Below are positions 23,992 through 30,483 of a DNA stretch of 41,368 bases, in pieces (the first letter of the stretch is position 1; each line of letters begins with the position of its first letter). A program made the translations under genes and the position numbers. The stretch covers positions 1 through 41,368 of the forward strand of contig JAKANY010000012.1 in the NCBI GenBank assembly GCA_021823525.1, given 5' to 3'. This DNA is from Actinomycetes bacterium (GTDB taxonomy: Bacteria > Actinomycetota > Acidimicrobiia > Acidimicrobiales > RAAP-2). The notes below the pieces were generated by a model that worked only from the letters and a program-made list of their open reading frames with translations, made no database searches and had not been told where the DNA came from.

Positions 23992-24314
23992 ATCACGGAG
24001 GGGCTCTCGTCGGCTGGCGGGCCCGGGGGGCTCGCCGTCTCGAGATCGGCGAGCAGGGCCAGCAGCGCGGTGACGGTGGCCGCGTAGCGCAGCGAGTAGC
24101 ACCGGCGTCGCCCGTCGACGCGCACGCGCACCAGCCCGGCGCGACGCAGGGCGGCCAGGTGCTTGGAGGCCGTCGGCTGGTCGACACCCGCCCCCGTGCT
24201 GAGGCGCCCGACGTCGCACTCGCTCGAGGCCAGCGCGGCGAGCAGCGAGCGCCTCAGCGGGTGCGCGAGCGCCCGGCAGACGCTGGAGGCGACGTCGCGC
24301 GCGTCCTGGGTCAT
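23973..24314 (-). CDS. ArsR/SmtB-family regulator 2
   Basis: A 113-residue winged-helix protein: VCRALAHPLRRSLLAALASSECDVGRLSTGAGVDQPTASKHLAALRRAGLVRVRVDGRRRCYSLRY. Cys residues occur at the N-terminus (SSVCRAL), in the HTH (SECDVG) and in the wing (RRCYSL), so thiol or metal sensing is possible, unlike regulator 1. ATG 24314 overlaps the trxB-like stop by 4 nt. Its own 3' end lies inside the 30-bp palindrome that precedes regulator 1. It probably controls the thioredoxin genes, the hyc genes or both. Confidence 0.85.
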   Translation of the reverse strand: MTQDARDVASSVCRALAHPLRRSLLAALASSECDVGRLSTGAGVDQPTASKHLAALRRAGLVRVRVDGRRRCYSLRYAATVTALLALLADLETASPPGPPADESPSVMTLGIA

Positions 24315-25240
24315 AACCCCTCCTCGTTCAGGTAGTCCAGTGCCGACAGCGCGGCCACCGTGCCGTCGGCGACAGCGGTCGTGATCTGGCGCACCCGAGT
24401 CTGGCGCACGTCGCCCGCCGCGAAGACGCCGGGCTCGCTCGTGGCCAGCGCGCCGTCGGTGACGACCTCCCCGCGCTCGCTCAACTTCAGCTGCCCTTCG
24501 AGCATCGAGGAGTTCGGCACGTAGCCGATGAACACGAAGCAGCCCTCGACGGGCGTCTCGGTGACCTCGCCGGTCTCGCGGTGCGCGCTGCGCAGGGCCG
24601 CCAGCGACCCGTCCCCGGCGAAGCCGAGCACGCGCTGGCTCAAGAGGAACTCGATCTTCGGGTTGCCGCGCGCCTCGGCGACGATCCAGGGCTCGGCCTG
24701 GAAGTGGTCGAACTCGTGGACGATCGTGATGCGCGACGCGAAGCGGCTGAGCGAGACCGCCTCCTCCAGGGCGGAGTTCCCGCCACCCACGACGGCGATG
24801 GGCCGGTCGGTGAAGAACTCACCGTCGCAGGTCGCACAGAACGAGATGCCCCGCCCGACGAAGCGCTCCTCGCCCTCGACCCCCAGGCGCCGAGGCGTAC
24901 CCCCGGTGGCGACGATGACGGCGCGGGCCCGCGCACGCTCGCCGCCGCGGTAGGCGACGGACTTCTCGGCGCCGGTGACGGCGACGTCGGACACGCGCGC
25001 GAAGGGGACGATCGTGCAGCCGAAGGCCCGAGCCTGCGCGGCCATCGTCTGGGAGAGCGCGCGCCCCGAGGTCGTCGCGACCCCGGGGTAGTTCGCGACC
25101 TGGTCGGTCAGGACGGTCTGGCCCCCCACGCTCGCGGTGTCGAGGATCAGGACCGAGCGGTGGGCGCGGGCCGCGTAGATGCCCGCGGTCAGGCCCGCCG
25201 GGCCCGCCCCCAGGATGACGATGTCGTAGTCCGTTGCCAC
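24311..25240 (-). CDS. Thioredoxin-reductase-like flavoprotein, atypical cofactor site
   Basis: A 309-residue protein with normal TrxB layout: FAD motif ILGAGPAGLTAGIYAAR, redox site CATC (C135, C138), nucleotide loop VVGGGNSALEEA and the late FAD motif GVFAAGDVR. In standard NADPH-dependent TrxB the segment after the nucleotide loop reads H-R-R-x-x-x-R-A; here it is VHEFDHFQAEP, with no basic residue to hold the 2'-phosphate. Similar H-x-F-D-H-F-Q-A segments occur, from memory, in reductases of anaerobes that do not use NADPH. The electron donor may therefore be NADH, ferredoxin or another carrier. GTG 25240 lies 5 bp after the thioredoxin gene. Confidence 0.85.
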   Translation of the reverse strand: MATDYDIVILGAGPAGLTAGIYAARAHRSVLILDTASVGGQTVLTDQVANYPGVATTSGRALSQTMAAQARAFGCTIVPFARVSDVAVTGAEKSVAYRGGERARARAVIVATGGTPRRLGVEGEERFVGRGISFCATCDGEFFTDRPIAVVGGGNSALEEAVSLSRFASRITIVHEFDHFQAEPWIVAEARGNPKIEFLLSQRVLGFAGDGSLAALRSAHRETGEVTETPVEGCFVFIGYVPNSSMLEGQLKLSERGEVVTDGALATSEPGVFAAGDVRQTRVRQITTAVADGTVAALSALDYLNEEGL

Positions 25241-25245
25241 CTCGC

Positions 25246-25596
25246 TCAGGCCGGCGCCCCGAAGTGCTGGTCCAGGATCGCGGTGACCTGCTCCATGCTC
25301 TGGATCGAGCTCGTCGCGGCCACCACCTCACCGTTCTTGAAGTAGACGGTGTAGGGAAGGCCCATGAACCCCGCCGTCTCGGGCAGGCTGCGGATGACCC
25401 GGCCGATGGGCTCGTCGAAGGCCATGTCGCGGAAGGCCACGTGGGTGTAGTCCGGGGTGAGGGTCTCCATCACGTCGTAGACCGGCAGGCACATCGGGCC
25501 CATGCGCCCGCAGCAGATCATCACGTTCTCGTTGCTCGCCAGGGTCTCGCGGAACCCCGCCTCGGTCTCGATGTGCTCCAGGTTGGTCGCCAGCAT
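25246..25596 (-). CDS. Atypical thioredoxin with a CGRMGPMC site
   Basis: A 116-residue thioredoxin-fold protein. The active-site region is NVMICCGRMGPMCLPVYDVME, with C29 and C36 (plus C28), in place of the usual W-C-G-P-C. The cis-proline is P81 in GLPYTVYFKNGEVV, and the end helix is MEQVTAILDQHF. The larger cysteine spacing suggests a different redox potential or a dedicated partner, presumably the reductase encoded next. ATG 25596 follows AGAGGAGG. It is the first gene of the minus-strand run leading to the hyc genes. Confidence 0.8.
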   Translation of the reverse strand: MLATNLEHIETEAGFRETLASNENVMICCGRMGPMCLPVYDVMETLTPDYTHVAFRDMAFDEPIGRVIRSLPETAGFMGLPYTVYFKNGEVVAATSSIQSMEQVTAILDQHFGAPA

Positions 25597-25631
25597 GCGT
25601 CCTCCTCTCGGTGGCGACTCCCGCCGCCTTC

Positions 25632-25649
25632 TATACCGTTTTTAGTATA
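25632..25649 (-). promoter_or_regulatory. Promoter/operator of the thioredoxin operon
   Basis: TATAC (25632-25636) and GTATA (25645-25649) form an inverted repeat around an A/T-rich spacer. On the minus strand the site contains TATACT (25649-25644), a good -10 hexamer, and sits about 50 bp before ATG 25596. This AT-rich patch stands out in very GC-rich surroundings. An ArsR repressor could bind it. Confidence 0.5.
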
Positions 25650-25733
25650 TACCTCATACGGCATGTGATCGCGCGCGGTCGCGTCCCAGCGGCGGTCGGC
25701 GTGGTCGGGCCGGCTCCTCGCCGCCGGGCTCAC

Positions 25734-25739
25734 TACACT
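25734..25739 (+). promoter_or_regulatory. -10 element of a leaderless transcript
   Basis: TACACT lies 6 nt before GTG 25746. No ribosome-binding site precedes this start, so the mRNA probably begins at or next to the start codon. Confidence 0.55.
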
Positions 25740-25745
25740 CGCGCC

Positions 25746-26309
25746 GTGAGTGCGTCCTCACCCGACCGTTCGGCGCAGTTCCCCGCGATCGAGCGGCGCT
25801 ACGGCCAGCCGGTGTCCTTCTGGCTGGCGCGCCTCCGCGACCTCGACGACGCGCGCTACGCGACGCAGATGGCCTACCTCCAAGAGGAGCACGGGTTCTC
25901 CCGCGCCCACGCCAACACGCTCGTCATGTACGCGCGCGGCTCGACCAGCACCCGGCGCTTCGCCGACCTCGACGCGTACCTGGCCGGTGTGACCCCGGTC
26001 CAGGCGGCGACGGTGCGCGCCATCCTGGCCGCGCTCGACGCGCGATTCCCCGATCTCGAGACGGTCATCGCCTGGAACAAGCCCCTGGTGCGCCGGGGGC
26101 GCACCTACGTGCTGGGCGTGGCCGCGGCGAGCGACCACCTGCTCCTGCTGCCCTGGGGCGACGGCGCCCTCGAGGCGGTGGCGCCCCATCTCGCGGGCCT
26201 GGTGCGCAACAAGAAGACCATCGAGGTCCCCTCGGACTGGGTGGTCGACGAGGGACTCCTCGAGGCACTCGTGCGCCACCGTCTGGGCCAGGCCGACGAG
26301 CCGCGCTGA
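25746..26309 (+). CDS. DUF4287/DUF1801-type protein
   Basis: A 187-residue soluble protein. The first part has the DUF4287 pattern (RLRDLDDARYATQMAYLQEEHGFSRAHANTLVMYARG). The rest looks like a DUF1801 (YdhG/CyaY-like fold) domain: VRAILAALDARFPDLETVIAWNKPLVRRGRTYVLGVAAASDHLLLLPWGD and the C-terminal VRNKKTIEVPSDWVVDEGLLEALVRHRL. The DUF1801 fold is frataxin-like; a function is not established. GTG 25746 is preferred because a leaderless -10 lies 6 nt upstream. It is divergent from the thioredoxin operon. Confidence 0.8.
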   Translation: MSASSPDRSAQFPAIERRYGQPVSFWLARLRDLDDARYATQMAYLQEEHGFSRAHANTLVMYARGSTSTRRFADLDAYLAGVTPVQAATVRAILAALDARFPDLETVIAWNKPLVRRGRTYVLGVAAASDHLLLLPWGDGALEAVAPHLAGLVRNKKTIEVPSDWVVDEGLLEALVRHRLGQADEPR

Positions 26310-26359
26310 GCGAGCCCGCCGACCGCCAAGGGCGAGCACCATGCCCGGGTCTCGCCACC

Positions 26360-27190
26360 TCACTCCAGGGTCTGGGCCTCGAACGCTCGCGTCTCGTCGT
26401 CGAGGGACACGACCAGGGTCGGCGACATCGGGAGGTGCTGGTCCCCCGCGAGGCGCACGACCGTGCCCCACGCGGCGAAGCCCACCGCGTGGGACGCGAA
26501 GCGCAGCGGGCCCTCCTCCAGCTTGACCTCGACGATCCCCGCTCCCTGGTACGACATCGCCGAGCGCTGGAGCCGCTCGACGGCGCGCTCGCGGGCGCCG
26601 TACAGGGCGTCGGTGAAGTTCGTCAGCTCGACGTTCTGGGACTGCTGGGCCAGGGCGGTGCCGATCGAGCGGCGCGGCGCGTAGACGAAGCTGGCCCCCG
26701 TCGCCAGCCCGAGCGGCTCCCATCCCGAGGCCACCAGCCGCGCGAAGTCCCGGGCCGACAGGTCGGTGACGAAGGGCGTGCCCTTCCGGGCGCCGGCCCC
26801 GCGCGGCCGCACCGCCGTGCCCATCACCGCGACCGCGATGTGCGAGGGGGCGACCTCCCGCTCGATGGAGACCCCCACGACGCCGTGCGCGCCGGTGCGC
26901 GCCACGTCGCTCTCGAGGCGGCGCAGGGCCTGGGTGAACGCTCGCTCGTGGGCCGACGAGGCGACGTCGATCTCGCCCTGGCCCCACTGCCAGGCACCCG
27001 CGGGGACGGCGACCACCGCGTAGCCCGTGGTGAGCGCGACCGGCTCCCACGCGAGGGCGTGCAGGGACAGCTCCTCGTCGATGGACAGGTCTGACGTCGT
27101 GGGCGCACCACGCGCCCCGTCCTCGGTGGTGCTGAGCGCCGCCCGCACGAGGGCCGGCAGATCGGGAGGTACGGGTCGCGGGTCGCTCAC
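26360..27190 (-). CDS. Double YbjQ-like protein C
   Basis: A 276-residue protein with two repeats of the YbjQ (UPF0145, 'heavy-metal-binding') type. Repeat 1: TTSDLSIDEELSLHALAWEPVAL then HGVVGVSIEREV and VMGTAVRP. Repeat 2: FVTDLSARDFARLVASGWEPLGLATG, NFTDALYGARERAVERLQ, GAGIVEVKLEEG and AWGTVVRL. The YbjQ fold forms pentamer-like rings in solved relatives; metal binding is assumed, not shown. No cysteines are present. GTG 27190 overlaps the preceding gene by 4 nt. It is the last gene of a four-gene operon and converges with the DUF4287 gene. Confidence 0.78.
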   Translation of the reverse strand: MSDPRPVPPDLPALVRAALSTTEDGARGAPTTSDLSIDEELSLHALAWEPVALTTGYAVVAVPAGAWQWGQGEIDVASSAHERAFTQALRRLESDVARTGAHGVVGVSIEREVAPSHIAVAVMGTAVRPRGAGARKGTPFVTDLSARDFARLVASGWEPLGLATGASFVYAPRRSIGTALAQQSQNVELTNFTDALYGARERAVERLQRSAMSYQGAGIVEVKLEEGPLRFASHAVGFAAWGTVVRLAGDQHLPMSPTLVVSLDDETRAFEAQTLE

Positions 27191-28062
27191 GACAGCCTCA
27201 GCGTCGGCTGGGGAGTGGCGAGCGCCACGGCCTCGCCGACCGGTCGCAGGGAGTTGCCCCGCAGCCGGGCCTGGATCTCGATGTCCCCGGGGCCGAGCTC
27301 GCGCTCGACGATCTCCAGGCGCGCGGCGCGCAGGTGACCCCCGCGCAACTGCGCGCGGGCGTCGTCGCGGACGAGCTCGCGACCGCGCGCGTGCGCGTCG
27401 GCCAGCTGGTCGATCTCCACGGGACCCGACGGGGACGACCACGTCTGCAGGGGCGATCCGCCGAGCAGGAACTCGGTCACGCACGACGCCCACACGCGCA
27501 CCGAGACGAACGAGCCCACGATCGAGACCGGCGCGAGCCCGGCCTCGAAGGCCTTGGCCAGGCGCTGACCCGACAGGTAGGTGGTGAAGGGCTCCGCCGT
27601 GCCCAGCCCGCCCGGGGCGACGCGCACGGCCGTCCCGCGCAGGGAGAACTCCAGGACCCCGCTGTCGGCCAGGGCCGTCTCGGCCTCGACGACCCCCACG
27701 ACCCCGTCGGCGCCCAGGGCGCGCGCCGCGTCGACCAGACGCGTGCGCGCGGTCCCGTACCCGTCGCGCCAGGCGTGGCCGAGCCAGGTCTGCTCGTAGT
27801 TCTGCCCGAAGGGGCGGTGCTCGCCGGTCACGAAGCCGTGGGGGCACGGGTAGTTCGCGAGGTAGCCGCCGCTCGGGGCCATCGGGGTTGCCAGGGAGAA
27901 GACGCCACGCCCGAACGAGGTGGACTGCATCGCGCACAGGCCCTGGACCAGCCCGATCGGCTCGAGGCCGAGGGCCAGGCAGGCCGCGAAGTCGGCCGCA
28001 CTGAGCGCCGACGTGAACGCACCCGCGCGCTCGTCCGCCCCGGGGCCCGTCGACGAGGTCAT
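27187..28062 (-). CDS. Double YbjQ-like protein B, divergent
   Basis: A 291-residue protein with two diverged YbjQ repeats. Repeat 1: FTSALSAADFAACLALGLEPIGLVQG, an insert (GGYLANYPCPHGFVTGEH), then ARTRLVDAARALGADGVVGVVEAE and LRGTAVRV. Repeat 2: FTTYLSGQRLAKAFEAGLAPVSIVGS, then a long helical stretch and AARLEIVERELGP in place of the usual G-A-D-G-V-V-G strand. It is the most altered of the three paralogues. ATG 28062 shares one base with the upstream stop (TGATG). It probably forms a mixed complex with its paralogues. Confidence 0.72.
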   Translation of the reverse strand: MTSSTGPGADERAGAFTSALSAADFAACLALGLEPIGLVQGLCAMQSTSFGRGVFSLATPMAPSGGYLANYPCPHGFVTGEHRPFGQNYEQTWLGHAWRDGYGTARTRLVDAARALGADGVVGVVEAETALADSGVLEFSLRGTAVRVAPGGLGTAEPFTTYLSGQRLAKAFEAGLAPVSIVGSFVSVRVWASCVTEFLLGGSPLQTWSSPSGPVEIDQLADAHARGRELVRDDARAQLRGGHLRAARLEIVERELGPGDIEIQARLRGNSLRPVGEAVALATPQPTLRLS

Positions 28063-28853
28063 CAGTGGTCGAGGGAGATGATCGTCGTGGGCTTGGCCAG
28101 CGTCACCGGGGCGCCCGTCGCGGCGACCGCCGTGCCCAGAGCCAGGAACTCGATGATGTGCGAGCCCCACTGGTGCGACTTCTCCTCCAGACGCACCCCC
28201 ACGATCCCCGTGGCGCCCAGGCGGGTCGACTCGTCCTGCATGCGCGTCATGGCCAGCTCGCGCGCCTCGTAGAGCGCCTGGGTGAAGTTGGGCAACTCCA
28301 CGTTCTGCCCGGTACTCGCCAGGGTCTGGCCGATCCCGCGGTGGGCGATGTGGTAGACGCACGTGCCCATGACCAGTCCCTGGGGGGCGAACCCGGTCTG
28401 GCTGAGGGTCCAGAAGTCCTGGCCCGACAGGTCCGAGGTGAAGGGCTTGCCCAGCTGGTTGCGCCGCGACACGCCATCCTCGGCCTTGACCGCCGTGCCC
28501 ACGGCGATGAACTCGGCGGCGTCCTTGCCCCACTCGTAGTAGTTGACGTCGAGGCGCACGCCCACGACGCCGTCGGCGCCCAGCTGCGCGGCCTCCTCCT
28601 CCATGCGCGTCATGGCCAGCTCGCGCGCGTTGTACATCGCCTCGGTCAGCTTGGTGAGCTCCTGGCTCTGGCCCCACTTTCGTGTCTGGATCCCCGTGTG
28701 GTAGATCGACGAGCCCATCACCAGCCCCACCGGATGGAAGCCCGCCTCCTTGACCAGGAGGAACTCGTTGACCGACAGGTCCGAGGTGAACAGGCCGTGC
28801 TCCAGCTCCTCGAGGCGGTGCTCGGTCGCCTCGGGCAGGTCGTGGGTGCTCAT
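28062..28853 (-). CDS. Double YbjQ-like protein A, canonical
   Basis: A 263-residue protein with two near-canonical YbjQ repeats. Repeat 1 (about 20-125): LFTSDLSVNEFLLVKEAGFHP, VGLVMGSSIYHTG, LTEAMYNARELAMTRMEEEA, GADGVVGVRLDVNYYEWG, EFIAVGTAVK. Repeat 2 (about 137-245): PFTSDLSGQDFWTLSQTGFAP, QGLVMGTCVYHIA, NFTQALYEARELAMTRMQDE, GATGIVGVRLEEKSHQWG, EFLALGTAVA. The two halves are clear tandem copies. It is cytosolic, without signal peptide or membrane helix. ATG 28853 overlaps the upstream gene by 4 nt. Confidence 0.85.
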   Translation of the reverse strand: MSTHDLPEATEHRLEELEHGLFTSDLSVNEFLLVKEAGFHPVGLVMGSSIYHTGIQTRKWGQSQELTKLTEAMYNARELAMTRMEEEAAQLGADGVVGVRLDVNYYEWGKDAAEFIAVGTAVKAEDGVSRRNQLGKPFTSDLSGQDFWTLSQTGFAPQGLVMGTCVYHIAHRGIGQTLASTGQNVELPNFTQALYEARELAMTRMQDESTRLGATGIVGVRLEEKSHQWGSHIIEFLALGTAVAATGAPVTLAKPTTIISLDH

Positions 28854-29251
28854 GACTCTCCTCCAATGATCAGTCGCTCGAGGGCTTGGCGCGAGGACTC
28901 GCTGCGCGCCGCCTCCTCACCGAGGGCGCTCACCAGCCGCGCCGTCCACTCGTCGGTCTCCAGGACCTCGCTGCGAATCCGGATGCCGCCCGAGACGCGC
29001 CCGACGACGCAGCGCAGCGACGTCCCCTCGACGGTCGCCTCGAACTGGTCGGCACCCACGCGCACGCGCACCCCGGCCAGCGCGTCCGCGTGGCGCCAGT
29101 GGCCCCCGGCGGACGTCGTGGTGAGGCGCTCGCCCAGCGCGTCCGAGAGCGCCGTGACCAGCGTGCGCAGCAGGACCTGGACGTCGGCGCTGCTGGCGCG
29201 CAGGGTGGCGGCGGCCCCCGCGAGGTCCAGCGCGTCCTCGGGGTCGACCAT
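28850..29251 (-). CDS. Small protein heading the YbjQ operon
   Basis: A 133-residue protein without a recognised domain. An N-terminal helix (DLAGAAATLRASSADVQVLLRTLVTALSDALGERL) is followed by a beta-rich part (VRVRVGADQFEATVEGTSLRCVVGRVSGGIRIRSEVLE) and a C-terminal helix (WTARLVSALGEEAARSESSRQALERLI). This looks like a small alpha-beta-alpha soluble protein, perhaps an adaptor. ATG 29251 is chosen over GTG 29260 because the -10 hexamer TAAGGT lies exactly 7 nt upstream and would contain the alternative start. It overlaps the YbjQ protein A gene by 4 nt. Confidence 0.7.
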   Translation of the reverse strand: MVDPEDALDLAGAAATLRASSADVQVLLRTLVTALSDALGERLTTTSAGGHWRHADALAGVRVRVGADQFEATVEGTSLRCVVGRVSGGIRIRSEVLETDEWTARLVSALGEEAARSESSRQALERLIIGGES

Positions 29252-29258
29252 TTCGGTC

Positions 29259-29264
29259 ACCTTA
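29259..29264 (-). promoter_or_regulatory. -10 element of the YbjQ operon (leaderless)
   Basis: TAAGGT on the minus strand, 7 nt before ATG 29251, matches the leaderless spacing seen elsewhere in the window. The divergent alcohol dehydrogenase gene uses the same hexamer 60 bp away. Confidence 0.6.
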
Positions 29265-29323
29265 CTGGCGACCCCGCGGCGCGTCTGGTCGCCCGCCCCG
29301 CGACCCGACGGCGCGCCACAACC

Positions 29324-29329
29324 TAAGGT
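29324..29329 (+). promoter_or_regulatory. -10 element of the alcohol dehydrogenase gene
   Basis: TAAGGT lies 35 nt before ATG 29365, leaving a leader of about 28 nt that holds GAGGAG at 29354-29359. It is identical to the divergent hexamer at 29264-29259. Confidence 0.5.
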
Positions 29330-29364
29330 GCGACCAGAGGGGCCGGTACGAGCGAGGAGTGATC

Positions 29365-30411
29365 ATGCGCGCTGTCATGTTCCGCCAATGGAAGACGTTC
29401 CCGACGCTCGAGGAGGTGGCGACCCCCGAGCCCGGGCCCGGCGAGGTGCTCCTCAAGGTCGCCGGAGCGGGAGCTTGCCACTCGGACGTGGCGATCTTCC
29501 ACGAGTTCGACGCCGACCCCAACCAGGGACTGATGTCACCACCGTTCATCCTCGGGCACGAGAACTCCGGGTGGATCGAGGCGCTCGGGCCGGGCGTCAC
29601 GGGCCTCGAGATCGGCGCCCCCTACCTCGTCTACGGACCCATCGGCTGCGGCCACTGCAAGGCGTGCTCGCGCGGTCAGGACACCTACTGCGAGAACCCC
29701 GGTGAGGTCGGCTCGCTGGGCATCGGGCTGGGTCGCGACGGGGGCATGGCGCAGTACCTGCGCGTCCCGGTGCGCAACCTGGTCCCCCTGGGCGACGCGG
29801 ACCCGATTGCGGCCGCGCCGCTCGCCGACGCCGGGCTGACCCCGTACCACGCGATCAAGATGGCCATGGGGCACCTGGTCGGCGGGACGCGCACCGCCCT
29901 GGTCATCGGGCTGGGCGGCCTGGGTCTGGTGGCGGTGCAGATCCTGCAGGCCATGACCGGCGCGACCGTCATCGCGACCGACGTCAAGCCCCGCGCGATG
30001 GCTCGGGCTCGCGAGCTGGGCGCGACCACCGTCGAGGGCGGCCCGGGTCAGGTGGCCGCCATCCGCGAGCTCACCGGCGGCCGTGGGGTCGACGCGGCCT
30101 TCGACTTCGTGGGGGCCGCCCCGACGATCGCGCTCGCCCAGGCGACCGTCGCCCAGCGCGGCGCGATGCAGATCGTCGGCATCGCGGGCGGGGCGGCCAG
30201 CTGGTCGTTCTTCACCAACCCCTACGAGGCGACGCTCACCAACTCCTACTGGGGGACCATCGAGGATCTCCACGAGGTCGTCGAGCTCTACCGCGCGGGG
30301 AAGGTCGCACCCGACGTCGAGCGCTTCACGCTGGACGAGGCCCTCGAGGCGTACCGGCGGCTGCGCGACGGCGAGCTCGACGCGCGCGCGGTCGTGATGC
30401 CCAACGCCTAA
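29365..30411 (+). CDS. Zinc-dependent alcohol dehydrogenase (MDR family)
   Basis: A 348-residue medium-chain dehydrogenase. Catalytic-zinc residues: C38 with D41 (GACHSD) and H65-E66 (GHE). Structural-zinc cysteines: C95, C98, C101, C109 (GCGHCKACSRGQDTYCE). The Rossmann loop is IGLGGLGLVAVQ, and strand 2 ends in Asp (VIATDVKPR), which favours NAD over NADP. It oxidises primary or secondary alcohols; the true substrate is unknown. ATG 29365 follows GAGGAG; GTG 29359 would place the start inside that site. It could feed aldehyde to the dehydrogenase at 10258, but the two are far apart. Confidence 0.92.
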   Translation: MRAVMFRQWKTFPTLEEVATPEPGPGEVLLKVAGAGACHSDVAIFHEFDADPNQGLMSPPFILGHENSGWIEALGPGVTGLEIGAPYLVYGPIGCGHCKACSRGQDTYCENPGEVGSLGIGLGRDGGMAQYLRVPVRNLVPLGDADPIAAAPLADAGLTPYHAIKMAMGHLVGGTRTALVIGLGGLGLVAVQILQAMTGATVIATDVKPRAMARARELGATTVEGGPGQVAAIRELTGGRGVDAAFDFVGAAPTIALAQATVAQRGAMQIVGIAGGAASWSFFTNPYEATLTNSYWGTIEDLHEVVELYRAGKVAPDVERFTLDEALEAYRRLRDGELDARAVVMPNA

Positions 30412-30426
30412 CGACGCACCGTCTCG

Positions 30427-30432
30427 TACACT
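30427..30432 (+). promoter_or_regulatory. -10 element of the flavoprotein gene
   Basis: TACACT, 51 nt before ATG 30484. The gene has its own GAGGAGGG site at 30473-30480, so this would be a normal leadered transcript. Confidence 0.4.
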
Positions 30433-30483
30433 GAGCCTCGGCGGCGCGTCCCGTCGGCGCGCGGCGCAGCTCGAGGAGGGCGC

